DNA of 20,888 nucleotides from NCBI GenBank assembly GCA_044238875.1, contig JBIICM010000020.1, positions 1 through 20,888 on the forward strand. The letters are read 5' to 3'. The stretch is from JAIBAI01 sp044238875. Lineage in GTDB: Bacteria > Bacteroidota > Bacteroidia > M30B66. The translations under genes and the position numbers were made by a program. Below the pieces are notes generated by a model, which did no database searches, was not told the origin of the DNA, and saw nothing but the letters and a program-made list of their open reading frames with translations. Shown one piece after another: positions 8,281 through 15,335 of the stretch (positions within the stretch are counted from its first letter, which is position 1; each line of letters opens with the position of its first letter).

Positions 8281-8311
8281 CAAAGATAGGCTATTCTGTT
8301 AATTTTGGCTA
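8281..8311 (-). promoter_or_regulatory. Candidate internal promoter ahead of the sugar transferase-wza-wzc segment
   Basis: On the minus strand TATCTTTG (8288-8281) matches the Bacteroidota -7 element TAnnTTTG exactly. No convincing TTG lies at the -33 position. It sits in the only gap (56 bases) inside the glycan operon. GGCTA is repeated directly at 8289-8293 and 8307-8311 on the plus strand, just upstream of the element, and could be an operator. If active, it would give a leader of only a few bases before the ATG at 8271. Confidence 0.4.
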
Positions 8312-8339
8312 AGTCGCTTCTGAAGCATAGATTCACTGG

Positions 8340-9407
8340 CTACTGTTCTAAAAACCGAAAGGCAGTCTGTAAATAAAAAGTGGTTACATCACATTTCTCC
8401 GCCAGCAATTTTTCCCTCTTTTTCCGCAGTCCTTCCTTGTTTTCATCGCTGAAGGTAAAGTCATTCAGTGCTTTCAGTAACAGGTCGGCATGTTCCGGGT
8501 CAAATGCGCGGGTAAGGCCGTATTGATGTTCAAGTTCTTCAAGCACATTGATTCGTCCTTTAAAACTGCTAAGTCTGAATGCAGGAACTCCCAAAAGTGC
8601 AGCTTCTACGGTCATGCTCTGGCTGTCGCCGGCGAACAATGCGGCATGGGCGAGTACATGGTGCATATCGGCCGGATCGATTTGCAGTCTGTACGGTTCA
8701 AGTACCGGATCCAGCGGTTTTTCCGAGCTGATGAACACTTTCCCTTTTTCAGAAAGTATCTCAATGGTCTTCAATGCAACCCCGGTATTGAATCCTCCTG
8801 CATTCCTGTCGTGATGGGCCAGCAGGCCTGAAAAGCGGAGCAGGCTGTAGGGTTCATTTTCCGGAATGTATTTTAAAACCTTCCGGATATCCGGAATGAA
8901 ACGGTCAGGGTGCAGGTAAGCCAGTTTCTGGTATCCCGGATAGGCAATGGTCTTTTTTTGCCATCTGCCGTTGTTGCAGCCCTCCGGGGAGATCACCGCC
9001 GATGCAAAGGGGTATGCCAGCCATGCAAAATAGGGGATCACGGCGGCATCATCTTCGCTGAACACCAGCGATGGGATGCCCATCAGGCGGCCCACCCAGG
9101 CGATTTCTGCCGAGGTTCCGAGCATGATGTCCGGTGGGTTTTCCTTGCAATACCGGTAGAGACAGGCGGCTTTCTGCCTGAGGTTGGCGACAATGCCTCT
9201 CAGGCCGGGTCTGCGGCTTCCGCCGGGTACTTCAAGATAGGGGAGTCCGCTGGATTTCAGCAGATCCATCAATACATCCTTGGGTCTGACGATGATACTT
9301 ACCCGGTGCCCCTGGGCGCGCAACTCGCCGATCATGGGCCTGAACATGTGAAAATGTGCCGGATGGCCCAGAAAGAAAAGGAAATGATAAGGTTTTCCGC
9401 TGGTCAT
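8340..9407 (-). CDS. DUF354 family GT-B protein
   Basis: This 355-residue protein is of the DUF354 group, which has a GT-B fold related to UDP-GlcNAc 2-epimerase and MurG and is usually found in polysaccharide loci. Visible features are G-H-P-A-H-F-H-M-F near the N-terminus (the conserved His-containing loop), GTSAEIAWVGR, FSEDDA, LLRFSGLLAHHD in the linker, and GDSQSMTVEAALLGVPAFR in the C-terminal nucleotide-binding half. No signal peptide or membrane helix is visible. Its ATG at 9407 overlaps the stop of the upstream glycosyltransferase (ATGA). It may act as a glycosyltransferase or as a sugar-modifying enzyme on the repeat unit; DUF354 members are poorly characterised, so the exact reaction is open. 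Confidence 0.82.
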   Translation of the reverse strand: MTSGKPYHFLFFLGHPAHFHMFRPMIGELRAQGHRVSIIVRPKDVLMDLLKSSGLPYLEVPGGSRRPGLRGIVANLRQKAACLYRYCKENPPDIMLGTSAEIAWVGRLMGIPSLVFSEDDAAVIPYFAWLAYPFASAVISPEGCNNGRWQKKTIAYPGYQKLAYLHPDRFIPDIRKVLKYIPENEPYSLLRFSGLLAHHDRNAGGFNTGVALKTIEILSEKGKVFISSEKPLDPVLEPYRLQIDPADMHHVLAHAALFAGDSQSMTVEAALLGVPAFRLSSFKGRINVLEELEHQYGLTRAFDPEHADLLLKALNDFTFSDENKEGLRKKREKLLAEKCDVTTFYLQTAFRFLEQ

Positions 9408-10324
9408 TTCCTGAGTATGTTGCGATAAATTGAATGCAGTTTCCGGGCAATGTCCTGCGCCTCAAGTCCGGCTTCACGGATACGGTCGGGGCCTTTGGTT
9501 TTCCCGGTAAATGCCACTGCTGCTGCAATGCCTTCCGCCAGGCTTTTTGCATCTGCATTGCAAATAAAACAGCCCGCAGTGGAGCCGATGGTCTCTGCCA
9601 CATCACCCACATTCGTGGTCACCACCGGAGTGCCGCAAGCCAATGCCTCCTTGATAAATTGCGGGGAGCCTTCAGTAACAGAGGTCATCAGGCAGGCGTG
9701 GCAGGCGTTCATCATCAGGGCCACTTCCTGCCGGTTCATTCCCGACAAAGGATGCAGCACTGCATGGGGATTTCCGTAAGTCTGCATGGCTGCCTGAGCA
9801 AGGGGGTGGTTTTTTACTGGATTCTTAAAGGAAGAGGCAAACAGCAAATGAATTTTCCCCGGTTCCAGTCCCATCCTGGAGGCCGCATCTTCCCTGTTGA
9901 TCGGGTAAAACAAGCCGGTATCGACCCCGCAGGGAACCACTTCCAGTTCGGGTTTCCCCAGCAGTGCAGCCATGTGTGCAGACACAACCACCTGTTTTTT
10001 CGAGAGCAACATGGCCAGACGGCTATAACGGCGCAAGGCCGGATGGTTAACATCGGTGCCATGAAAGGTTACCATCACTGGCACCTTTCTTTGCAAAACA
10101 GCAAGCAGGGCGCTCATTCCGGAGTGCGCATGCACAAGATCAGGCTTAAAATTTTTGATTTTTTTGCGCAAAGCTGGAAGATTGCTCAGGTAGCCGTGGA
10201 TGCCTTTGCCCTGAATACCAAATACCTCTATATGGATGCCTTCCATACGCAGGTGCTCAACCTGATCGGCCACGAAAGGACTGATGCCTCCTGAATTAGC
10301 GCTGCAAACTACGAGTACGCGCAT
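9404..10324 (-). CDS. Glycosyltransferase family 4
   Basis: This cytoplasmic retaining GT-B glycosyltransferase adds one sugar to the growing lipid-linked repeat unit. The N-terminal Rossmann half starts MRVLVVCSANSGG-I-S-P-F and includes D-L-V-H-A-H-S-G and T-F-H-G-T-D-V-N-H. The C-terminal half carries EGSPQFIKEALACGTPVV, the GT4 E-x7-E signature that binds the nucleotide-sugar donor. From ATG 10324 it is 306 residues, short for GT4 but complete in motifs. The open frame extends 15 codons upstream, but those residues do not look like a GT4 N-terminus. The start lies 29 bases inside the Wzy-like gene, which suggests coupled translation. The donor sugar cannot be predicted. Confidence 0.9.
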   Translation of the reverse strand: MRVLVVCSANSGGISPFVADQVEHLRMEGIHIEVFGIQGKGIHGYLSNLPALRKKIKNFKPDLVHAHSGMSALLAVLQRKVPVMVTFHGTDVNHPALRRYSRLAMLLSKKQVVVSAHMAALLGKPELEVVPCGVDTGLFYPINREDAASRMGLEPGKIHLLFASSFKNPVKNHPLAQAAMQTYGNPHAVLHPLSGMNRQEVALMMNACHACLMTSVTEGSPQFIKEALACGTPVVTTNVGDVAETIGSTAGCFICNADAKSLAEGIAAAVAFTGKTKGPDRIREAGLEAQDIARKLHSIYRNILRK

Positions 10325-11510
10325 CCGACAACTGGTACAAGGTTCCCAATATGGCGCCAAGGTATACAAAAACGAGCATCCGGTAGCTGATGTGATACAT
10401 CTGTCCGGCGAATGAGGTAATAAAGGGGGTGATTAACAGCATGAAAAAAGTGGCCCGAAATTGTTTTTTAGATCCTTCGGTCAGGCGGGCACTTTGATAC
10501 TTCAAACGAAACATCCGGTAGAATTGCATAAATGGCAGGAAATACAAAATGAATCCCGCCAGCCCGATGGTATTCACGATCAGGTTATAGTCAACATGCA
10601 GATTGCGGTTTCCAAAACGACCTCCTGCATAATTGCCCACCGAATTAAAACCTTCAAGTCCGAAAATGCTTTTAACCGGGTTTTCGAATGAAAAAACCTC
10701 TTCCCATACATAACCTGTTTCCTGGTAGCGGTTTTCTCTTTCCAGAGCGCCATATTCAAAGCGGTCGCTTCGGGCCTGCAGCCTTTTCATGATGAGGTCT
10801 TCATAAAAGGGAAGGGCCAGCATGGCCAGTAGCAGAGCGCCCGAAAGTACCCTGATGGCTGGCAGGATGCGCGGAAGCAACAAAAAACGAATAAAGGTTC
10901 CCGTGACCAGGCCCAGGATGGCAATGCGCTTGAGAGAAACAATTACCAACAGGGTATTCATAAAGGCACCACCAAGAATTAACCAGCGTCCGCTGAGTCC
11001 GCTCTGCTGAAAGTACAGCATCAGGGGTGACAGCAACACGGCATAGGTAACCACATTCCAGTTGTCGTCCATATTTCCGACGAGGAACTCGTTACCGCCG
11101 GTGTATGCTGCAGTTCCGATGCCCAAAGTTTGGCTGATGAGATAATTGGCAATCAGGATGGCGTAAACAGCAAGAATGGAACGGTTTAATTTCCGGATCT
11201 CATCCAGGTTGCGAAACAGGTTGAACCCCAGCACGAACGACAACATGGGAATCAGCACTTTCAGACTGATGTTGAGTGAACGGATCACATCGGTGCTCAG
11301 CGCAATATTCACGATGCAATAGACGCCGAAGAGAAGCAATAGTTTATAGTGCCGGTGACTACGCCCGAATTTTCCAAGGGCCCAGATAATCAGCAGCGAC
11401 ATCCACAATGCACGCAGATAGGGCAGTGGGCCGCCGCCTTCGAAAAATCCCAGCAGCACATCCAGCAGTACATTGAGCGGAAGCAGGTAATAGGCCAGAT
11501 GTCTGATCAT
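10296..11510 (-). CDS. wzy: Wzy-like O-antigen/exopolysaccharide polymerase
   Basis: This 404-residue integral membrane protein has about ten to eleven hydrophobic helices. A large hydrophilic loop follows the FYEDLIMKRLQARSDRFE region (about residues 235-305) and contains Tyr, Glu and Gly-rich stretches, including G-G-R-F-G-N-R-N-L-H-V-D-Y-N. That loop matches the periplasmic loop typical of Wzy and WaaL proteins (O-antigen ligase/polymerase fold). Sequence conservation in this family is low, so the call rests on topology and on its position between two GT4 genes, downstream of a flippase and in the same operon as Wza/Wzc. It would join flipped repeat units in the periplasm. A WaaL-type ligase is the alternative, but the presence of Wzc/Wza favours polymerase. 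The ATG start overlaps the GT4 stop (ATGA). Confidence 0.82.
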   Translation of the reverse strand: MIRHLAYYLLPLNVLLDVLLGFFEGGGPLPYLRALWMSLLIIWALGKFGRSHRHYKLLLLFGVYCIVNIALSTDVIRSLNISLKVLIPMLSFVLGFNLFRNLDEIRKLNRSILAVYAILIANYLISQTLGIGTAAYTGGNEFLVGNMDDNWNVVTYAVLLSPLMLYFQQSGLSGRWLILGGAFMNTLLVIVSLKRIAILGLVTGTFIRFLLLPRILPAIRVLSGALLLAMLALPFYEDLIMKRLQARSDRFEYGALERENRYQETGYVWEEVFSFENPVKSIFGLEGFNSVGNYAGGRFGNRNLHVDYNLIVNTIGLAGFILYFLPFMQFYRMFRLKYQSARLTEGSKKQFRATFFMLLITPFITSFAGQMYHISYRMLVFVYLGAILGTLYQLSDARTRSLQR

Positions 11511-12718
11511 GGCTTTCCGGCAATTTTTTGTTGCAAAGCATATACAATCTCCTGTAACTCCATATTGATCCGCTCATCCCAACTTTGCAGTTTATCGGAT
11601 ACTTTTTCACGGGCTTTTTTTCCAATGGCGATTCTTTTTTGCGGATTGTTCAATATGTCTGCAAGCGCATCGGCATCCGGCGCTCCCGGTTTGATCAGTA
11701 CAGCGGAAGCATCATCCAGGTATTCTCGAACCTCAGGGCTCCCGTAAGTATAAACGCAGCAGCCATGAACCATCGATTCAAAAAGCGGATTCCCTGCATT
11801 CGAATGTTCATACAGCGAAATAAATACATCCGAAGCGGGGTAAACCAGGTTCAGATCTTCCCGCGAAAGACTTCCGGTAAATAATACATGACCGGTAAGT
11901 CCTTTTTTTTGAACGAGTTGTTCAAGCGTGTTTCTTTGCTCACCATCTCCGGCAACCAGTAACAAAGCCTTGGGATGGGAGGGTATTATTTGTTCGAGCA
12001 GCAAAATGGCTCTGTCAACCCTTTTCCAGCTGGCAAGTCTGCTCACGGTAAGCAGGAGTGGACTTCCGGATGGGATGGCCCAACGTGCAGCCGCTAGTTT
12101 TCGCGCTTGTTCGCGATCAATTGAATTTTCCAGGAAATGTATCCCATTGGCCCAGAAACGAATTTTCTCCGGCGGACAGCCCAGGTTTCTCAGAAATTCT
12201 TCCCCGCGCGTACCATCGTTGGTCATGATTACCAGATCGCCTGACTGGCGATAACCCCTGATCTTCAGAGCGTACCGCAATCTGTTTTTCAGGTTTTTGG
12301 GGTAGTGGAGCGGAATAGAGGTGCCATAATACCGGTTTACAAGAAGGGCCTTCTTATTTCTATTCAGTGAAGATCCAATGAGCGACATCCAGGGTCCGGC
12401 CATGTAAATCACATCCGGCTTAATTTGCTGTTTGCTTACAATACTTTTAACCTTCCACCAGAGGTAAACGAAATAAAAATAATTGAATAGATGTCCCACC
12501 AAGGGTAATGATTTCAAACGCTGAAACCAGGCGTCACGAAGCGGATGGAAACGTAGGTTCTGAATCTGAGGGTCTTGTCCGGGCGCAAGCAGTTCCAATT
12601 TAAAATATTTGGAAAATGCATGCAGGCTGAGCGATACCACCTCTTTTCCCGATTTCCCCTGTATGTCGAATACCGGGGTGGGAGAGAGAAACAGCAGTGT
12701 AGGAGCGTTGGGGTTCAA
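11507..12718 (-). CDS. Glycosyltransferase family 4
   Basis: This 403-residue GT-B glycosyltransferase is expected to add a sugar to the undecaprenyl-linked repeat unit on the cytoplasmic side. Motifs seen are LLTVSRLASWKRVDRAI (start of the C-terminal domain, with the Arg/Lys that binds donor phosphate), V-A-G-D-G-E-Q-R-N-T-L-E, and NPLFESMVHGCCVYTYGSPE carrying the donor-binding Glu. The second Glu of the usual E-x7-E is not clearly placed in this last motif, a mild departure. The start is TTG at 12718, giving a TTGA overlap with the flippase stop. No ATG is close enough to preserve the N-terminal strand TLLFLSPTPVFDIQGKSG, so TTG is accepted. The sugar specificity is unknown. Confidence 0.9.
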   Translation of the reverse strand: MNPNAPTLLFLSPTPVFDIQGKSGKEVVSLSLHAFSKYFKLELLAPGQDPQIQNLRFHPLRDAWFQRLKSLPLVGHLFNYFYFVYLWWKVKSIVSKQQIKPDVIYMAGPWMSLIGSSLNRNKKALLVNRYYGTSIPLHYPKNLKNRLRYALKIRGYRQSGDLVIMTNDGTRGEEFLRNLGCPPEKIRFWANGIHFLENSIDREQARKLAAARWAIPSGSPLLLTVSRLASWKRVDRAILLLEQIIPSHPKALLLVAGDGEQRNTLEQLVQKKGLTGHVLFTGSLSREDLNLVYPASDVFISLYEHSNAGNPLFESMVHGCCVYTYGSPEVREYLDDASAVLIKPGAPDADALADILNNPQKRIAIGKKAREKVSDKLQSWDERINMELQEIVYALQQKIAGKP

Positions 12719-14160
12719 TAGTTCAGCCTGGGTTTGTATATCCAGCGGTAAGCCATGGCCAGCGCCATCACCGGAATGAGGATCATGAGCATGACGGGTG
12801 TAGCCGGAGAAATAAAGTTAAGCAAAATCATGATCAATAGCGGAACAAGGGCAAACCTGCAGCTTAACCAGAGATTTTTCATAAAGAGTAAAGGTTTCAC
12901 ATGCAGTTTTCCCAGCAGAAAAACTACCTGATAGCCATAAACAAGGATGCTTACAATGCTGTATAAAATCAGTGTCTGCCAGATATCACCTAACAGAGAA
13001 CCAAACAGGATGGCACCGCCTCTGAGCAACAGGCTGGTGAACATCACCAGGGTAAACCGGTGTTGAAGTTTCAGTATATAATAGAGATTGCTGATCGGTG
13101 AAGAGATGAACCAGATGAGGGTCCATGAACTGAATATCTGGGAATATTTTCCTGCTGTGATCCAGTGTTTGCCAAAAGCGAAGGAAAAGATTACATCGCC
13201 AAAAAAGAAGATGGCGGCCATGGGAAGAATGCCGAATGTGAAGAGTTGAATCACCACATTGGAGGCGCTTTTGCGAAGCTTTTCAGGATCTGCGGCCTGA
13301 TCGGCTGAATTTTTATAGAAAACATCTCCGATGGCCTTTCCGAGCAGGTTCATGGGCAATCTCAACATAGAATAGCCCAGTGCATAATACCCGACCACCC
13401 GTGTATCATACAGCCAGGCCAGGAGAAAAACAGCCACTGATGAAGAAAAAAAGTTGAGCAGGGCGGCCGGAACATCATACCAGATGAAGGCAACCTTAGA
13501 TGCCAGCATCTCTTTAATCTCCCTGATTCGGGCAAAACGGAACCTGAATCCTGTTTTTTTGAAAAGCGCCCGGAGCAAATATAACAGGGTAAGCAGGTAA
13601 CCGCTGAGTTCAGCCAGAATCAGCCAGGCAGGGCCTCTTCCAAGACTAACCCCAAAAAATATTTTCAATAAGTTAATTGCTAACGCCTGCACTACGGTTG
13701 CAGAGGCCATTATACCGTAAAGCATATAAACGTTGCCGGCTGCTTTGTGAAGGTTGATGGTTGATTGCAAAACAAAGGCAAATGGCAAGGCAAGAATAAA
13801 AATACCCGGATAATTTAATTCCATCAGGCTAAACCAGTATCCTGAAAATGGAACAGTAATCAGTGTAATAAGTATGGTGAAAAACAGAATGATAGACTGA
13901 CCGGTTTCAAGAATCCGATGTGTTTCAGCGGCTTTTGCCAAAACAATTGCACGGTCGAGGCGAAGCACTGAAAAAACAATAAAGAAGGCAGTTACCTGGT
14001 TAAACAGGTTGAGCATCCCGATATCTTTTGCATCGAACATGCGCAGGATTACCGGAGCCAGCAAGACCCCTGAAATTTGCGCCAGGATGCTGCCGGTAGC
14101 CAGTTTGCTAACATTGAGCCAGAATGTTGAAAGATTAAATAACCGGCTCTTTAATTTCAT
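12715..14160 (-). CDS. wzx: Wzx-type polysaccharide flippase
   Basis: This 481-residue (from ATG 14160) multi-pass inner-membrane protein of the MOP/PST flippase superfamily moves undecaprenyl-linked repeat units to the periplasm. The N-terminal region KLATGSILAQISGVLLAPVILRMFDAKDIG is typical of the family: the first helix pair followed by R-x-F-x-x-x-D-x-G. A run of about twelve to fourteen hydrophobic segments follows, with YALGYSMLRLPMNLLGKAIGDVFY in the second half, also typical. The frame is open upstream to a TTG at 14214, but that codon lies between the two elements of a candidate promoter, so ATG 14160 is preferred. It is the first gene of the minus-strand exopolysaccharide operon. 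Its stop overlaps the next gene's TTG. Confidence 0.92.
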   Translation of the reverse strand: MKLKSRLFNLSTFWLNVSKLATGSILAQISGVLLAPVILRMFDAKDIGMLNLFNQVTAFFIVFSVLRLDRAIVLAKAAETHRILETGQSIILFFTILITLITVPFSGYWFSLMELNYPGIFILALPFAFVLQSTINLHKAAGNVYMLYGIMASATVVQALAINLLKIFFGVSLGRGPAWLILAELSGYLLTLLYLLRALFKKTGFRFRFARIREIKEMLASKVAFIWYDVPAALLNFFSSSVAVFLLAWLYDTRVVGYYALGYSMLRLPMNLLGKAIGDVFYKNSADQAADPEKLRKSASNVVIQLFTFGILPMAAIFFFGDVIFSFAFGKHWITAGKYSQIFSSWTLIWFISSPISNLYYILKLQHRFTLVMFTSLLLRGGAILFGSLLGDIWQTLILYSIVSILVYGYQVVFLLGKLHVKPLLFMKNLWLSCRFALVPLLIMILLNFISPATPVMLMILIPVMALAMAYRWIYKPRLNY

Positions 14161-14198
14161 GCTGCGAATTATTGAATAATTTTCGAGATTTAGATACC

Positions 14199-14227
14199 CA
14201 AAGACAGATTTCAATAATCATTGTCAA
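14199..14227 (-). promoter_or_regulatory. Candidate promoter of the exopolysaccharide operon
   Basis: On the minus strand TGTCTTTG (14206-14199) is one mismatch from TAnnTTTG, and TTG (14227-14225) lies 18 bases upstream, close to the Bacteroidota -33/-7 spacing. It would give a leader of about 35 bases before the flippase ATG at 14160. Confidence 0.45.
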
Positions 14228-14237
14228 TTTATCACCG

Positions 14238-14271
14238 TTGAAGGCAGGCTGAGTGAAAACTATTATCTTTG
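14238..14271 (+). promoter_or_regulatory. Candidate promoter of the beta-barrel gene
   Basis: TATCTTTG at 14264-14271 matches the Bacteroidota -7 consensus exactly. TTG at 14238-14240 could be the -33 element, though the 23-base spacer is a little long. The leader to the TTG start at 14315 would be about 40 bases. It is divergent from the exopolysaccharide operon promoter. Confidence 0.5.
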
Positions 14272-14314
14272 CATAACTATATTATAAAAAACTAACAATC
14301 ATCAACTTACAGTT

Positions 14315-14941
14315 TTGAAGCCTTTTTTTGCCCGCATATTGGTATGCTTTTTTGCATTTTTTTTTACTGCTGAGATGCTATATGCTCAGCGTAATAACGC
14401 AGGTACTTACATTGAACTTGGTTTCGGTTCATCAAATGCTGTCAGACCTTACACCAACGGATACCGTTCTGCCACTATAGGACTGTTTCATGGAGGTTTT
14501 GCATTCCGTAAGATGCTGAACGATAAATTTGGTTGCAAGCTTTTTATGGGTTACGATCAGATAACCAATGCAAAAGATGATAAAAGTTTGCCATTCACCT
14601 CAAATTATTTGCGGATGACTTTTCAGGGTGTTGTTGATGCCGGGGCACTGCTAAATTTCAGGGATTTTTCAAAGCGAATAACCTTTCTTGTATATGGTGG
14701 TTTCGGAGGGTCTCATCTTTTCAACGATAATGGTAAAAGTGGAAGCATGCTCAACTTTACGGCAGGAGTGATGCCGCAGTACCGCCTTTCAGAACGTTTC
14801 AGGCTTTATCTGGATTTTTGCAGGGTGCGCCATGTTTATCAGCAGGTAACTTTTGATTTGAATTCAAGCCATAATGAGCTGGGCTATGATGGCTTGCTTG
14901 TAAATGCCAGTTTGGGATTTACAATTTATTTCGGCAATTAA
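14315..14941 (+). CDS. Small outer-membrane beta-barrel protein, function unknown
   Basis: This is a secreted 208-residue protein. Residues 1-24 form a signal peptide (MKPFFARILV, Phe-rich core, cleavage near LYA-Q). The mature part alternates hydrophobic and polar residues with many aromatics and glycines (Y-I-E-L-G-F-G, FLVYGGFGGS, SMLNFTAGVMPQYRLSERFR) and ends in F-T-I-Y-F-G-N, a typical barrel end strand close to the C-terminal aromatic. The length suits an eight-strand OmpA- or OmpX-type barrel. I do not recognise a specific family. The start is TTG; it places the signal peptide correctly and no upstream ATG is in frame. It is divergent from the exopolysaccharide operon and could relate to the cell surface it builds, but that is only positional. 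Confidence 0.75.
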   Translation: MKPFFARILVCFFAFFFTAEMLYAQRNNAGTYIELGFGSSNAVRPYTNGYRSATIGLFHGGFAFRKMLNDKFGCKLFMGYDQITNAKDDKSLPFTSNYLRMTFQGVVDAGALLNFRDFSKRITFLVYGGFGGSHLFNDNGKSGSMLNFTAGVMPQYRLSERFRLYLDFCRVRHVYQQVTFDLNSSHNELGYDGLLVNASLGFTIYFGN

Positions 14942-15313
14942 TCATAGCCATTTTCGCCACCAGCGTTTTGTCTGCTCAACACCAATAAAAAGACCTTCCG
15001 CTTTTAGTGAAACCGGATATAAATGGATGTTGGCTTCCACGCCCCTGCTTTCTCTGCCTGTTTTGAGGTTCCACGCAAAACGGTGAAATGGACAGACAAC
15101 ATGGCCATTCTCACAGATCCCACCCCGCGAAATCGGCAGTCCCTGATGCGGACATTTGTCATCCACAGCAAAAAAACCTTCCGGCGCGTGCACAAGACAA
15201 AGAACAAGGTTATCAATATCAACCCTTACGGTGCGGTTGAGCGGCACACGATTCCGCGCTTCATCAGGGCTGTTGAATACTTTGTACCAGCGAATATTTT
15301 TGGTTGCAGCCAT
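14942..15313 (-). CDS. Rieske [2Fe-2S] ferredoxin-like protein
   Basis: This 123-residue, single-domain Rieske protein carries the cluster ligands as C-P-H (Cys54, His56) and C-P-F-H (Cys74, His77), spaced C-x-H-x17-C-x2-H, with the surrounding V-D-D-K-C-P-H-Q-G and G-H-V-V-C-P-F-H-R-F-A-W-N typical of soluble Rieske ferredoxins such as NirD-like or dioxygenase ferredoxin components. There is no signal peptide, so it should be a cytoplasmic electron carrier. No oxygenase or reductase partner is in the window. It ends in a basic, Trp-rich tail (K-R-W-W-R-K-W-L). It lies 22 bases after the TPR gene on the same strand, so it may share its transcript. Its stop codon abuts that of the convergent beta-barrel gene with no base between. 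Confidence 0.9.
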   Translation of the reverse strand: MAATKNIRWYKVFNSPDEARNRVPLNRTVRVDIDNLVLCLVHAPEGFFAVDDKCPHQGLPISRGGICENGHVVCPFHRFAWNLKTGRESRGVEANIHLYPVSLKAEGLFIGVEQTKRWWRKWL

Positions 15314-15335
15314 GTTGGGTTAATAGAGCAAAGCT

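Noticed and set aside
8316..8326. Perfect short palindrome GCTTCTGAAGC in the DUF354-sugar transferase gap
   Set aside because: Five-base arms with a single central base cannot form an RNA hairpin, and an operator this short is not supportable alone.
10079..10094. Sigma-54-like promoter TGGCAC...TTGC
   Set aside because: The GG to GC spacing is 11 bases rather than the required 10, and it lies inside a glycosyltransferase coding sequence.
9434..10294. Long 286-codon plus-strand open frame
   Set aside because: It is antisense to a clear GT4 gene and its translation is rich in His, Cys and Gln with no known motif, as expected from a codon-biased opposite strand.
14161..14214. 18-residue N-terminal extension of the flippase from TTG 14214
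   Set aside because: The family N-terminus is already complete from ATG 14160, and the TTG falls between the two elements of the candidate promoter.
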